Program-made: the position numbers and the translations under genes | From: UBA2336 sp964404445 | GTDB lineage: Bacteria > Bacteroidota > Bacteroidia > Cytophagales > Cyclobacteriaceae | Direction of reading: 5' to 3' | Length of the DNA: 64,000 bases | NCBI GenBank assembly: GCA_964404445.1 | Contig: CAYOJW010000006.1 | Location: 229,638 to 293,637 of the forward strand | The notes under the pieces: generated by a model | Seen by the model: only the letters and a program-made list of their open reading frames with translations | Told to the model about the DNA's origin: nothing | Databases searched by the model: none | Shown here: piece by piece, positions 43,706 to 54,128 of the stretch | Numbering within the stretch: the first letter of the stretch is position 1 | Layout of the letters: each line of letters opens with the position of its first letter

Positions 43706-46700
43706 ATGAAGAGAATTCTACTTATGTGTTTTACGGTTGTGTTTATGGCTGGCTTTAGTAGTGCAGCGTGGGCACAAGACCGTACAGTAACAGGACAGGT
43801 GACCGCTTCAGACGGCTCAGTTTTGCCTGGTGTAAGTGTTTTATTGAAAGGAACAGCAATTGGTACGCAAACAGATGGTGATGGGAGATATACTCTGTCG
43901 GTTCCATCAACTGGAGTTTTAACCTTCAGTTTTATTGGGTATAAAACCAAAGAAGTTGCGGTGGGGAATCTTGCTTCTGTGAACGTGACTCTTGATGAGG
44001 ATACCGAAACTTTGGAAGAAGTGGTTATCACGGGGTATCAGTCACAGTTGAAACGTGAGATTACAGGCTCGGTGGTTTCGGTAAGTGGTGAATCTTTTAA
44101 AAATTTACCAGTTCAATCACTTGACAGAGCCCTACAGGGTCGTGTTGCTGGCGCTCAAATATCTGCTGCTAGTGGTCAGCCGGGGGGTGCTGTAAATATT
44201 CGAATACGCGGTATTAGCTCTGTTAACGCAGGGAACCAACCATTGATTATTATTGATGGGGTGCAGGTTGCTTCGTTAGGAATAACATCACAAGGTTCGT
44301 CCAACCCATTAAATGCAATTAACCCGAACGATATCGAAGATATTCAAATATTAAAAGATGCAGCAGCGTCAGCAATATATGGTGCACAGGCGGCCAATGG
44401 GGTAATTGTAGTTACCACTAAAACTGGTAATAAGGGCGGTGGAAAAACACAAATCGATATCTCTATGCAAGAAGGTATTGTTCAGCCGATGAACCTTTAT
44501 AAGGTCTTAAATGGTCGTCAATATGCTGAATTACATGCGGAAGCTGAGATTAACTCTGGGTTGGATCCTGCTCGCCCGGGTGGTGCTTATGCTTTGTTTG
44601 GCAATCCAACAGATCCGAATGCAACGATTGATAATTATGACTGGGTAAAAGCATTATTCCAAGACGCTAGATTCAGAATGTATGATTTATCGATGAGAGG
44701 TGGTGATGAAAAGACATCATTTCTCTTTTCGGGGTCTTACAACAAGCAAGAAGGTCAGGTGATTAAATCTGATTGGGAGCGTATTACGGGAAGGTTAAAT
44801 TTGGATCATAAGGCTACCGACAAGATAACTATTGCTGCTAAGATGAATGTGGCATACCAAAGAACTTTTGGAACTATTGCAGATGGTAACTTTGTAAACG
44901 GCCCTTGGGTAGCAACATTTGCATCAATACCGACATCATTAGGTGTTAACCCTGAAACTGGAGCGTATAATAGCTATCCAACAAACGGCATCTCTCACTT
45001 AGCGTCATATAATATCCTTCAAGGCGTTAATGAGGAGGTTAGGTTAGGAAGAACATTCCAAACAGTAAGTAGTTTGTCGGCCACCTACAAAATTTTACCT
45101 GGATTAAGATTTTCAGGATTTGTTGGTGTAGATTTTTCAATGAACCGTGATGATAATCAGCGTCCATCAACAATACCAGCATTTGCAGGTACAAATGGAT
45201 CCGCACTTGTTAATAACAGAAGAACGGTTAACCTAAATACGAACTATACTCTTGATTACTCAACAAAAATAGCTGATATACATACTATCAAAGCCTTGGT
45301 TGGGTATGAGTATAAATTTGAAGAGCGTGAAGGTGCAAGTTTAACTGCGGTTCAATTTGCAAATCCGTATTTTAGACTACCGAGTAATGGTCAACCTCAG
45401 GCAGTAACAGGTTTTTGGAATGAATACAAGCGATTAGGTGTTTTTGCTAAAGTTGACTATGATTTAAAAGATAAATATTTAGCGAGTGTAACAGTTCGAA
45501 GAGACGGTCATTCACGTTTCGGTGACAAAAACCCTTATGGAACGTTCTATGCCGGTTCAGCAGGTTGGAGAATCTCTGAAGAATCGTTTTTGAAGGGAGT
45601 ATCTTTCGTTGAAGATTTAAAGCTAAAAGCAGGGTATGGTATTCTGGGTAATGCTGAAATTGCTGACTTTGCTACAATCACTAAGTTTGGATCTGTTGCG
45701 GGTCAATATTTGGGGGCTTCATTATTGTCTGTAACACAATTAGGAAACAATCAGATAAGTTGGGAGGAAGAAGAATCTATTAACGTTGGTTTGGATTTTT
45801 CATTGTTAAATAACCGCTTATTTGGTTCGGTTGAATTTTGGCAGACAAATAACAGAGACCTGTTGTTTAATGTACCATTCCTTCAAAGTTCTGGTGTGAG
45901 GACAACAACAATCACTCAAAACGTAGGAAGAATGGAGAATAAGGGGGTTGATATTGAATTAGGTGGTATTGTGGTTGATAAAGCTGGATTTAACTGGACA
46001 TCGAAGTTTAATATTGGATTCTTGAAAAATACGATCAAATCGTTATATAATGGACTTGATACACTTTATTCTGGCGCAATACCAACACTAATAGTTGGTC
46101 AGCCATCTGACTTCAACTATCTATTACGCTATGCAGGTGTAAACCCGGCTAACGGTACTTCTATGGTATATGATCGTAATGGTAACTTAACCTACAATCC
46201 GGTAGTAGCAGATGCAGGAATTACAGGTTCGGCCATACCTTCTTCATACGGTGGTTGGACTAACACCTTCTCCTATAAAGGAATTATGTTGGATGTATTC
46301 TTCCAGTATCAATTGGGACACGAAGTGTTTAATCAGGATCTCTACAATTTAGATGCCTCTGGTTCAGGTTATGATAATCAACGAACAACGCAGTTAGACA
46401 GATGGCAACAACCTGGTGACATAACAAACGTACCAAAAGCAACTGTTAACAATATAATAGGTGGTGTGAATCAAAACTTTGGTTTTGTGGGGAGCACTCG
46501 TTATCAATCAGATGGGTCTTATGTTCGCTTAAAATCAATTACATTATCATACGACTTGCCTTCGTCTTTGATTTCAAAAGCAGGTTTTAGAAGCGTGAGA
46601 ATTTATGGACAGGCATTTAACTTGTTAACATGGACAAAATATGACGGTATTGATCCTGAAGTTGTTGGTAACAATAATGCGAATGGAGTGTCTAGTTATG

Positions 46701-46753
46701 GTGTATATCCGTTAGGAAGACAAATGTCAATTGGGTTAAACATTGGTTTATAG
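43706..46753 (+). CDS. SusC/RagA-type TonB-dependent outer-membrane transporter
   Basis: 1015 residues: signal peptide to about 24, carboxypeptidase-regulatory-like domain (V-L-P-G-V-S-V-L-L-K-G-T) at 25-105, a TonB box near E-E-V-V-I-T-G-Y, plug domain (R-G-I-S-S-V-N-A-G-N-Q-P-L-I-I-I-D-G) and a long beta-barrel ending in a G-L pattern. With SusD it imports oligosaccharides or peptides by TonB energy. The substrate is not evident; no glycoside hydrolase lies nearby. Codon use is more AT-rich than the upstream genes. Confidence 0.94.
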   Translation: MKRILLMCFTVVFMAGFSSAAWAQDRTVTGQVTASDGSVLPGVSVLLKGTAIGTQTDGDGRYTLSVPSTGVLTFSFIGYKTKEVAVGNLASVNVTLDEDTETLEEVVITGYQSQLKREITGSVVSVSGESFKNLPVQSLDRALQGRVAGAQISAASGQPGGAVNIRIRGISSVNAGNQPLIIIDGVQVASLGITSQGSSNPLNAINPNDIEDIQILKDAAASAIYGAQAANGVIVVTTKTGNKGGGKTQIDISMQEGIVQPMNLYKVLNGRQYAELHAEAEINSGLDPARPGGAYALFGNPTDPNATIDNYDWVKALFQDARFRMYDLSMRGGDEKTSFLFSGSYNKQEGQVIKSDWERITGRLNLDHKATDKITIAAKMNVAYQRTFGTIADGNFVNGPWVATFASIPTSLGVNPETGAYNSYPTNGISHLASYNILQGVNEEVRLGRTFQTVSSLSATYKILPGLRFSGFVGVDFSMNRDDNQRPSTIPAFAGTNGSALVNNRRTVNLNTNYTLDYSTKIADIHTIKALVGYEYKFEEREGASLTAVQFANPYFRLPSNGQPQAVTGFWNEYKRLGVFAKVDYDLKDKYLASVTVRRDGHSRFGDKNPYGTFYAGSAGWRISEESFLKGVSFVEDLKLKAGYGILGNAEIADFATITKFGSVAGQYLGASLLSVTQLGNNQISWEEEESINVGLDFSLLNNRLFGSVEFWQTNNRDLLFNVPFLQSSGVRTTTITQNVGRMENKGVDIELGGIVVDKAGFNWTSKFNIGFLKNTIKSLYNGLDTLYSGAIPTLIVGQPSDFNYLLRYAGVNPANGTSMVYDRNGNLTYNPVVADAGITGSAIPSSYGGWTNTFSYKGIMLDVFFQYQLGHEVFNQDLYNLDASGSGYDNQRTTQLDRWQQPGDITNVPKATVNNIIGGVNQNFGFVGSTRYQSDGSYVRLKSITLSYDLPSSLISKAGFRSVRIYGQAFNLLTWTKYDGIDPEVVGNNNANGVSSYGVYPLGRQMSIGLNIGL

Positions 46754-46767
46754 TAACTAAGCAAACG

Positions 46768-48225
46768 ATGAAAAAAAATAATATATTTTATAAAGTAGGA
46801 TTGCTTGTGGTAATATCACTAGCATCTTGTACTGATTTGGATATTGAGGATAAAACAGCCTTGACTCCAGGAATAGCCCTAGATAAGGTTTCCGCCTTTC
46901 AGAACTTAGTGTATGCAGCATATAGCCAGGTGAATGATTTTGGTTTTTATGGACAATCAGCGATGCTTCAGGCTGATGTTTTAGCGGATAACATGGATGT
47001 TGTTCAGTTCAATGGTCGCTATCAAGGCGAGATGGTGAATGCAGTTGGCAGCCATTTTGGTCGTTGGGGTTTGTATGCAATGATCAATGACTGTAACATT
47101 TTGTTACAGCGCATTGATGCACCTGAAGTGACTGGTGAACAGGCAGCTAAAGATATACTGAAAGGTGAAGCTTATTTTTTAAGAGCACTTGCCTATCATG
47201 AATTACTCCGTGCTTATTCTTATGAACCAGGTCAAATTGTAAATGGATTTGATTTGGGAGTAGTGATCCGTACAGAGGGAATTATTGGGTTTGCACAGGT
47301 TACTGATTTGCCTCGTTCAACAGTGCAGGATGGATATACACTTGTAAAAAACGATTTAACAGCAGCAATAAGTTTATTACCCACTCAAGCAACAGCGGCA
47401 GCAGATGTAAACGCAACAGGTCTGACCGGTTGGAATAATAAATTCCGTGCTACTAAAGCAGCTGCGCAAGCGTTGTTAGCACGTGTTTATCTGTATGAGG
47501 GAGATTACCCGAATGCAGCTACGCAAGCAGATTTAGCCTTAGCCGCAACTACTGCAGTTTTAGTTGATTCTGCCGGGTATGTTGATTCATGGTCGACAAC
47601 GATCCACCCTGAGTCTATTTTTGAATCTGAGCTTCGTGCAACAGATTGGAGCACAGTAGATGGAGCAAATAATAGCTTGCACTCAATTACTATGAATGTG
47701 AGTGCCGGTGCATTCTTCACACTATCACCAAGTGAAGAATTTGAGGATCTGGTTGCTGAAGATGGGGATGATGTAAGGAACAACATGATTATTAATTCTG
47801 GAGATTTTCGTATCTTAAGAAAATGGCGTGCTGAGAAAGGAGCTTTTCTTGAAAACTTACCAATTATTCGCTACTCAGAAGTGCTATTAACAGCGGCAGA
47901 AGCTAAGGCGCGTTCAGGTAATACTGGAGGAGCACAGACTGATATTACGAGATTCCGAGCAGCTAGAGTGCCAATGGCCGTGCCGGTAACGGTAACAGGT
48001 CCCGCATTAGTGGATGTTATTATGCGTGAAAGAAGACTTGAGTTAATTGCTGAAGGGCATCGCTTTTATGACTTGAAGCGTTTGGGGCAAACAATTACGA
48101 AATCAACATTGGCTAAGAGTTTAGGTGCAGTTGATTTACAATACAACAATTTTAAGGTACTGTCACGTATTCCAATTGCCGAAGTGAATATTAGTAATGC
48201 ACTTGAGCAGAACCCTGAATATTAA
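46768..48225 (+). CDS. SusD/RagB-type surface lipoprotein
   Basis: 485 residues; lipobox ending at Cys21. TPR-like helices (A-E-A-K-A-R-S-G-N; R-R-L-E-L-I-A-E-G-H-R-F-Y-D-L-K-R) are those of SusD proteins, which lid the SusC pore and bind the nutrient at the cell surface. It starts 14 bases after the transporter stop. Confidence 0.93.
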   Translation: MKKNNIFYKVGLLVVISLASCTDLDIEDKTALTPGIALDKVSAFQNLVYAAYSQVNDFGFYGQSAMLQADVLADNMDVVQFNGRYQGEMVNAVGSHFGRWGLYAMINDCNILLQRIDAPEVTGEQAAKDILKGEAYFLRALAYHELLRAYSYEPGQIVNGFDLGVVIRTEGIIGFAQVTDLPRSTVQDGYTLVKNDLTAAISLLPTQATAAADVNATGLTGWNNKFRATKAAAQALLARVYLYEGDYPNAATQADLALAATTAVLVDSAGYVDSWSTTIHPESIFESELRATDWSTVDGANNSLHSITMNVSAGAFFTLSPSEEFEDLVAEDGDDVRNNMIINSGDFRILRKWRAEKGAFLENLPIIRYSEVLLTAAEAKARSGNTGGAQTDITRFRAARVPMAVPVTVTGPALVDVIMRERRLELIAEGHRFYDLKRLGQTITKSTLAKSLGAVDLQYNNFKVLSRIPIAEVNISNALEQNPEY

Positions 48226-48247
48226 TTTTAAATGAAAATATAGAGAT

Positions 48248-49084
48248 ATGAAATTCTTTAAAAATATAGCCAAATATTCAATACTGACATTAACTGTCTT
48301 TGGGTTGAATGCGTGTTTTGATGATCCGGGAACGGATATAATTTTGAAAGAGAAATTTGTGAGTTTTGGTTCACAAAGCAATTTAGCAATAGTGGAGGCT
48401 AACCTGACTGATACGTTGTTTATAGAGTTATCGTATGCTCAAAGCAGCGATATGTCGGTAACGTATGAAGTGGTAACAAGCGGTGCTATTGAGGGTATTG
48501 ATTTTGAAATCGATGCCCCTAACCCGATTGTTATCCCTGCCGGTAAGCATATTGTGAAGTTGCCCATTAATGTTACCAATAACCTTGTGTACGATGGAGA
48601 AGACCCACGTATAGTTACAATCACACTTACCGGAGTTTCTGCAAATGGAGTAGATATTAATGGTGTTAAAACGGCAAAGATTACAATTATTGATGATGAC
48701 TGTCCGTTCGATATTGCTGACTGGGTTGGTGTTTACACCGTGGATGAAGCCTTTACAGCAGGGGTGAATGCACCGAACGGCTTCAGTGACTTCTTTGGAG
48801 AAAGCTATCAGGTAGAATTGGCAATTAACCCTGCTGATCCTAATCTTTTGAGTGCCGTGTTAACCAACTCTGCAGGCTTCAACGAGTATTTCGTTCCTGG
48901 AACGGTTATAGTGTTTAACACATGCCCTGGTACAGTAACGTTCCCCGCAGGACCTCCAAGACTTGCTGATTTTGTCGGTCTTACTGTTGCAACAAGTTCT
49001 TTCGATGACACTAATTTTACGATTAGGGTAGATGGTGCTGCTGGTGGTTTCGGCCCCTATGGATTTACATTGACCAAGCAGTAA
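48248..49084 (+). CDS. SusE-position surface lipoprotein with Calx-beta/Ig-like strands
   Basis: 278 residues; lipobox ending at Cys23. The N-terminal part has Calx-beta/DUF4843-like strands (I-P-A-G-K-H-I-V-K-L-P-I-N-V; V-T-I-T-L-T-G-V-S-A), then an unrecognised beta domain. As the third gene after susCD it occupies the place of surface-binding lipoproteins. Ligand unknown. A strong terminator closes the operon. Confidence 0.8.
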   Translation: MKFFKNIAKYSILTLTVFGLNACFDDPGTDIILKEKFVSFGSQSNLAIVEANLTDTLFIELSYAQSSDMSVTYEVVTSGAIEGIDFEIDAPNPIVIPAGKHIVKLPINVTNNLVYDGEDPRIVTITLTGVSANGVDINGVKTAKITIIDDDCPFDIADWVGVYTVDEAFTAGVNAPNGFSDFFGESYQVELAINPADPNLLSAVLTNSAGFNEYFVPGTVIVFNTCPGTVTFPAGPPRLADFVGLTVATSSFDDTNFTIRVDGAAGGFGPYGFTLTKQ

Positions 49085-49143
49085 ATAGTCAATCAATGTT
49101 TATCATGTAATTGACGTAAAAGTTGATTCTTATTTATAACAAT

Positions 49144-49181
49144 AAAATGAGGCTATCCTTTTCGGGATAGCCTCATTTTTT
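49144..49181 (+). terminator. Strong Rho-independent terminator of the susCD operon
   Basis: AAAATGAGGCTATCC pairs with GGATAGCCTCATTTT around a short T-rich loop, ending in a T run. Confidence 0.9.
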
Positions 49182-49195
49182 ATGCTTTGGCAATG

Positions 49196-49227
49196 TTTGG
49201 TAAGTATTTGTTATGGCACTACTTTTG
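49196..49227 (+). promoter_or_regulatory. Promoter (TTTG-N20-TACTTTTG) of the 49334 gene
   Basis: -33 TTTG at 49196-49199 and -7 TACTTTTG at 49220-49227, spaced 20 bases. It implies a leader of about 100 bases. Confidence 0.5.
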
Positions 49228-49333
49228 TATACCGAACTCGTGAAATGCGATAAATACGATTTTCATACTTTGACCAACGGGTAAGGTTATCTACCTGTCA
49301 CAGGCATATGACTTAAATTTTAAACTTAAACGC

Positions 49334-50032
49334 ATGAAAAGCAGAAGGAATTCCTTATTTCAACTACTCGTTGTGTTGGGTATGTTAATTTCGATTAACG
49401 GATGGGCACAGATCGTTAACCTACACCTTGATTATGCAGGTAAGCCCTTGCTGTTGGATAAACTCGAAGGTTCAAGCGGTGTCCAAGGCTCTCCATATTT
49501 CACCTCCGAATGGAGAACGGGAATACTTATGTATGAGAATAAACGAATCGAAAATGTGCAGTTGAGATACAATGCCTTTGAGGATCATGTAGTGATCATG
49601 AATAACAATCAGCCATTTATTCCAGATGAAAAACTAGTAGGTGGATTTGAGTTCACACAAGTGGAAGACGGAACGCTTGCAAGCTATACATTTAAAAATG
49701 GCTTTGAGGGCGATGGAATAATAAAGAAAAATTATCTGAGCATTATCTATGAAGGAAAAGAATTAGTGTTGGCACAACGTTTTAAGATTGACCAGATAGA
49801 GGTAACACCTGTAACGTATGGCGAAAAATCATATAAGGAGTTTACGCTAACTAAAAACTATGTGTTGGTGAATAAAGGTGCGGCTCAAAAGTTTAAACCT
49901 TCAAAAAAAAGTTTTACCAGCCAGTTTCCTGGTTTGGCAGATAAGCTGAAGATATATTTTAAAGATAACGATGTCAAATTCAACGATTCTGGCGACCTAG
50001 CTAAATTGATGGCCTTTATTGATGAGAAATAA
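49334..50032 (+). CDS. Secreted protein of unknown function
   Basis: 232 residues; signal peptide to about 25 (N-G-W-A-Q). The mature part is beta-rich (I-L-M-Y-E-N-K-R-I-E-N-V-Q-L-R-Y-N; D-H-V-V-I-M-N-N-N-Q) followed by a basic region (F-K-P-S-K-K-S-F) and an acidic helix. No family recognised. It has its own promoter and lies ahead of the subtilase. Confidence 0.7.
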   Translation: MKSRRNSLFQLLVVLGMLISINGWAQIVNLHLDYAGKPLLLDKLEGSSGVQGSPYFTSEWRTGILMYENKRIENVQLRYNAFEDHVVIMNNNQPFIPDEKLVGGFEFTQVEDGTLASYTFKNGFEGDGIIKKNYLSIIYEGKELVLAQRFKIDQIEVTPVTYGEKSYKEFTLTKNYVLVNKGAAQKFKPSKKSFTSQFPGLADKLKIYFKDNDVKFNDSGDLAKLMAFIDEK

Positions 50033-50196
50033 TTTGAGTGATGTTTGTTGGATTGAAAATCATGATGATTTTGATTTAAACAATTTTAAAATCTATAGTA
50101 ACCGGTTCGGTCTTTACATTTAGAAATTGTTTGTGGTTAGGTATAAAATCAATCAAGTAAGTGGGGTAAGTTAGAAAATATTGAAACAGTAAGTAT

Positions 50197-53100
50197 ATGC
50201 GAGCATTGGTGTGTTTTTTGTTTTTTGTCTCAGCTATGGTTGCTCAGGGACAGGATGTGTCGTTAAAGAGGGATTCGTTGACCGTTCTTCAGGAGCGTTT
50301 TCAAAAGGACTATGAGCTCCAAACAGTCAAAGCACGTGCCTATGCGCAACAAAAGAATATCCCATTATCCTATCGCAATACAAACGGTTATTTGGTGTCG
50401 TTGGAAGGTATAGAAGATGATGGCGTAACTCCTCGCTATATAACAATTGATAATGCCGGGGCTGCTGTTACAACAGGTGTTGTAAAACTTCGCAATGATG
50501 GAGGATTAGGATTGAATTTGGAGGGTGAAGGCATTGTTGCGGGTGTATGGGATGAAGGCATTGTGCTTACGGATCACGTAGAATTTGATCAACGGATAGT
50601 ACAGACACAGGGTAGTGTTTTGAGTGATCATGCTACGCACGTGTCAGGTACAATTGTAGCATTGGGTGTCAATGCAAATGCAAAAGGTATGGCACCCAAA
50701 GCAAAAGTAACTTCTTGGGACTGGAACAATGCTCTTTCGGAGATGGCATCATTGGTAGCGCCCGACCAAACCTCACTGCTATTTTCAAACCATTCGTGGG
50801 GAACTATAACGGGTTGGGCATTTAATAATGGTTCGTGGAGTTGGTATGGCAACGCGTCCATCAGTGATCAGGAAGATTACCGCTTTGGTTTTTATAGCAG
50901 TTCAACTAAAAGTTGGGATGAATTGGCATTTAATGCGCCCTACTTTACGATATGCAAGTCGGCAGGTAATGATAGAAATAATACAGGATCAGGAAATTAT
51001 CCTCCTGATTGTGATATGGGCTCAGGGTTTGATTGTTTGGGGGACGTTGCCACCGCAAAAAATATTATAACCGTAGGTGCTGTTTCTAAGTTACAAAACT
51101 ACACAGGTCCTGCGAGTGTTCAAATGAGTTCGTTCAGTTCCTGGGGGCCTACGGACGATGGCCGGATTAAGCCCGATTTAGTAGGGGCTGGTGTAAATAT
51201 CTATTCAACTATTACGGCAAATCAAACAGCATATGGCTCTTTGAGCGGCACCTCAATGGCATCACCTAATGTAACAGGCTCGTTGGTATTGCTTCAGGAA
51301 CTCTACATGAAAACGAATGCAAAGTATATGCGTGCTTCAACGTTAAAGGCGCTGGCAATACATACTACTAAAGAGGCAGGTACAGACCCGGGACCTGATT
51401 ATAAATTTGGCTGGGGGCTTTTAGATGTAGAAGCATCTGCCAAGGTTATTTTATTAGAAGATAACACAAACATTATTATTGCCGAAGAGGTTTTGCAAAA
51501 CAATCAGGTATATGAGGTAGAATTGACACCAATTGCCAATACAAAAATAACAGCAACAATTGTTTGGACAGACCCGGCCGGTAATCCGGTATCACCATCG
51601 TTAGACCCAACCGACTTAATGCTGGTTAATGACTTGGATATTAGAATAGTTGATTCAGGATCAGGGATTCAGTACCCCTGGATTTTAAACCCTGAAACGC
51701 CAAATCAACAAGCTGCCAAAGGTGATAATTTTCGTGATAATGTAGAGAAAATTGAGTTTCCTGATCCTCAGGATAGGCCCTATAAACTTGTGGTAGGCCA
51801 TAAAAATCAATTGAAAAACGGGCAACAGGCATTTTCCCTTATTTTAACCTATACTTCTACAGGTGATCCCAGCATAGCCTACTATTGGATTGGTGGATCC
51901 GGATCATGGAATGACCCGGCACACTGGTCGCTCACGAGTGGCGGAAGTTCTGCCGGGGTAGTTCCCACAGGTGCAGATCGGATATTTTTTGATGAAAATT
52001 CATTTAGTGCATCAGCAAACACTGTAAGTTTTACTGGAGATGCAGCATGCGCTTCATTAGTATGGTTTGCAAATGAAAACACCAACCTGTTGCTAAATAA
52101 CAATACGCTTTTAATAAATGGAAACCTTACGGTTACTTCACCTAATGTCACAACAACCGGTTCGGGGAAAATATCCTTTTCAGGCACAAAGAATGAGAAC
52201 AATACAATTTTCTTCACGAGAAATGAATTCAACGGTATTGATTTTGAGTTCGATGGTCAATCGGTATTTACGGTTAGTGGTTTGAAATCAGCCAATGCGA
52301 TAGTATTAAAAAGTGGCGATTTAAAAATTGAGGGGCAAGAGATAAGGCTTAAAAACCTGTCTGCGATTAATTTGGGTGCTCAGAAAACATTAAACTTGAA
52401 CAGTACAAAATTAACTAATGTAGAACAACTGGCTATCGATCAAAATAACCTAACGTTTACGGCAGAAGGAATTGAGGTAACGTCAGCGTTGGTCGCTCAT
52501 ATTCATTTAGAGAATATCAATTTTACAGGGTCTATAATATTGCCCGTGAACAGTGATGTGGAGTTTTTAGGAAATGATAACCAAATCGGGTTCGTTCGGG
52601 TTGGTGGAGTATTGGATATTTTAGGGGATAATAATTTTATAGGTTCAATACAGCTTGTGGTTGGAACTAATTTGGGGATTGCATCTGGGATGTCGTTACA
52701 ACTAAGTGAGAGCACGACCATCTTATCTAATCAATCCTCCCCTGTAAAGATTAATGCCATTGGTTCAGGTAATGCAATTTTATTATTTACCGGGCACTAT
52801 AAGTTATGTTTTGATTACTTAGAGGTGTCAAATGTTGATATACAAGGTAACGCAACTATAAATGCCGGGTTGCATAGTGAGGTAGAGAGTTCACAAAACT
52901 GGTTGAAACGATCATGTGAGGATATAGTATTTGCAGATTTTAGTTATCAGTACGGTTGCGCTTTCTCACGAACAGAATTTAAAAGTGAGGCAACAGGAAA
53001 CATAACTTCGTGGTTATGGGATTTTGGTGATGAAAATTCTGAAAACGATTTCTCTGACAATGAAATCCCGGGTTATGTATATGAAAATGCTGGTACATAT

Positions 53101-53640
53101 ACAGTTTCGCTAACTGTTTCAGACGGGGTGGATACAGAATCGGTTTCAAAACAAATTGTTATTACTGAAAATGACCTCCCCAGCAATAGGATTGTATTAT
53201 CGGGCGGAAAATTATATAGCTTCAATACAGCAAGTTCCTATCAGTGGTATAAAGATGGAGAACCTATAAGTGGGGCAACCTCCAGGGATTATAGTTTTAA
53301 CGATCAGGCAGGTGTTTATTTTGTGGTAACTAAAAACGCTGGGTGTAACAGGGTTTCTGAAATATATTCCAAAATTGTAACCGGCTCCGAACCTGATATA
53401 TTGAAAGAGGGAATCAGCATTTACCCTAACCCAACGAATGAATTTATCCACGTTACAATACCGATTGATGTGAAATCGTATAAGATTGGTATTTATGATT
53501 TGTTAGGGAATAGGATTGATTCAAAAGAATTTTTTAATAAAGAAGATAGTATCTCTGTAAAACATATACAGAATGGTATTTATATGGTACACATTGTGGT
53601 AAATGGAGTGCATGTTGTTAGGAAGGTAATAAAGAGATGA
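50197..53640 (+). CDS. Secreted subtilisin-like serine protease with PKD and T9SS sorting domain
   Basis: 1147 residues. Peptidase S8: Asp in V-W-D-E-G (about 119), His in D-H-A-T-H-V-S-G-T (about 148) and Ser in G-T-S-M-A-S-P (about 353). Then a P-domain-like sandwich, a long repetitive beta region at 560-900, a PKD domain (W-L-W-D-F-G-D-E-N) near 940, an Ig-like domain (Y-Q-W-Y-K-D-G) near 1010, and a C-terminal sorting domain (I-S-I-Y-P-N-P-T-N-E-F; Q-N-G-I-Y-M-V-H; V-R-K-V-I-K-R). It should be exported across the outer membrane by type IX secretion and cleave external proteins. Single gene, AT-rich. Confidence 0.93.
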   Translation: MRALVCFLFFVSAMVAQGQDVSLKRDSLTVLQERFQKDYELQTVKARAYAQQKNIPLSYRNTNGYLVSLEGIEDDGVTPRYITIDNAGAAVTTGVVKLRNDGGLGLNLEGEGIVAGVWDEGIVLTDHVEFDQRIVQTQGSVLSDHATHVSGTIVALGVNANAKGMAPKAKVTSWDWNNALSEMASLVAPDQTSLLFSNHSWGTITGWAFNNGSWSWYGNASISDQEDYRFGFYSSSTKSWDELAFNAPYFTICKSAGNDRNNTGSGNYPPDCDMGSGFDCLGDVATAKNIITVGAVSKLQNYTGPASVQMSSFSSWGPTDDGRIKPDLVGAGVNIYSTITANQTAYGSLSGTSMASPNVTGSLVLLQELYMKTNAKYMRASTLKALAIHTTKEAGTDPGPDYKFGWGLLDVEASAKVILLEDNTNIIIAEEVLQNNQVYEVELTPIANTKITATIVWTDPAGNPVSPSLDPTDLMLVNDLDIRIVDSGSGIQYPWILNPETPNQQAAKGDNFRDNVEKIEFPDPQDRPYKLVVGHKNQLKNGQQAFSLILTYTSTGDPSIAYYWIGGSGSWNDPAHWSLTSGGSSAGVVPTGADRIFFDENSFSASANTVSFTGDAACASLVWFANENTNLLLNNNTLLINGNLTVTSPNVTTTGSGKISFSGTKNENNTIFFTRNEFNGIDFEFDGQSVFTVSGLKSANAIVLKSGDLKIEGQEIRLKNLSAINLGAQKTLNLNSTKLTNVEQLAIDQNNLTFTAEGIEVTSALVAHIHLENINFTGSIILPVNSDVEFLGNDNQIGFVRVGGVLDILGDNNFIGSIQLVVGTNLGIASGMSLQLSESTTILSNQSSPVKINAIGSGNAILLFTGHYKLCFDYLEVSNVDIQGNATINAGLHSEVESSQNWLKRSCEDIVFADFSYQYGCAFSRTEFKSEATGNITSWLWDFGDENSENDFSDNEIPGYVYENAGTYTVSLTVSDGVDTESVSKQIVITENDLPSNRIVLSGGKLYSFNTASSYQWYKDGEPISGATSRDYSFNDQAGVYFVVTKNAGCNRVSEIYSKIVTGSEPDILKEGISIYPNPTNEFIHVTIPIDVKSYKIGIYDLLGNRIDSKEFFNKEDSISVKHIQNGIYMVHIVVNGVHVVRKVIKR

Positions 53641-53682
53641 TACAACAAATCGGCTTTTCAGGAATAGATTTTCCTTTAAAAT

Positions 53683-54105
53683 ATGCTCCACATCTCCCGC
53701 AAAGAACACTTTAATGCAGCACATAAGCTGTATAACCCAGCCTGGTCGAAGGAAAGGAATGTCGAAATTTTTGGTCCATGCGCCAACGATAACTGGCATG
53801 GACACAACTTCGATTTGATTGTGACAGTGAAAGGAAACCCCGATCCGGAAACAGGTTTCGTGGTGGATATGAAAAAACTGAGCACACTTATCCGAGAGGA
53901 AGTGATCGAGAAGGTTGATCACAAAAACCTGAACATGGATGTTGATTTCATGCAGGGTAAAATGGCCAGTTGTGAAACGTTGATTGTGGAAATCTGGAAA
54001 ATCCTTGAAAAAACACTCCCTACAATAACCACATACGGTAAACTATATAGCATCCGGTTGTATGAAACCCCCAGAAATTATGTCGAATATTTTGGTGAGC
54101 AGTAA
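53683..54105 (+). CDS. queD: 6-carboxy-tetrahydropterin synthase (QueD/PTPS family)
   Basis: 140 residues. The zinc ligands H14, H39 and H41 (W-H-G-H-N) and catalytic Cys33 in F-G-P-C-A-N-D are intact. It makes carboxy-tetrahydropterin, the substrate of QueE. The F-G-P-C-A-N-D-N-W loop differs slightly from QueD, so a pterin-pathway PTPS cannot be fully excluded. It is followed by lpxB. Confidence 0.92.
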   Translation: MLHISRKEHFNAAHKLYNPAWSKERNVEIFGPCANDNWHGHNFDLIVTVKGNPDPETGFVVDMKKLSTLIREEVIEKVDHKNLNMDVDFMQGKMASCETLIVEIWKILEKTLPTITTYGKLYSIRLYETPRNYVEYFGEQ

Positions 54106-54128
54106 AGGAACTGCCATCTTCGTGGTGA

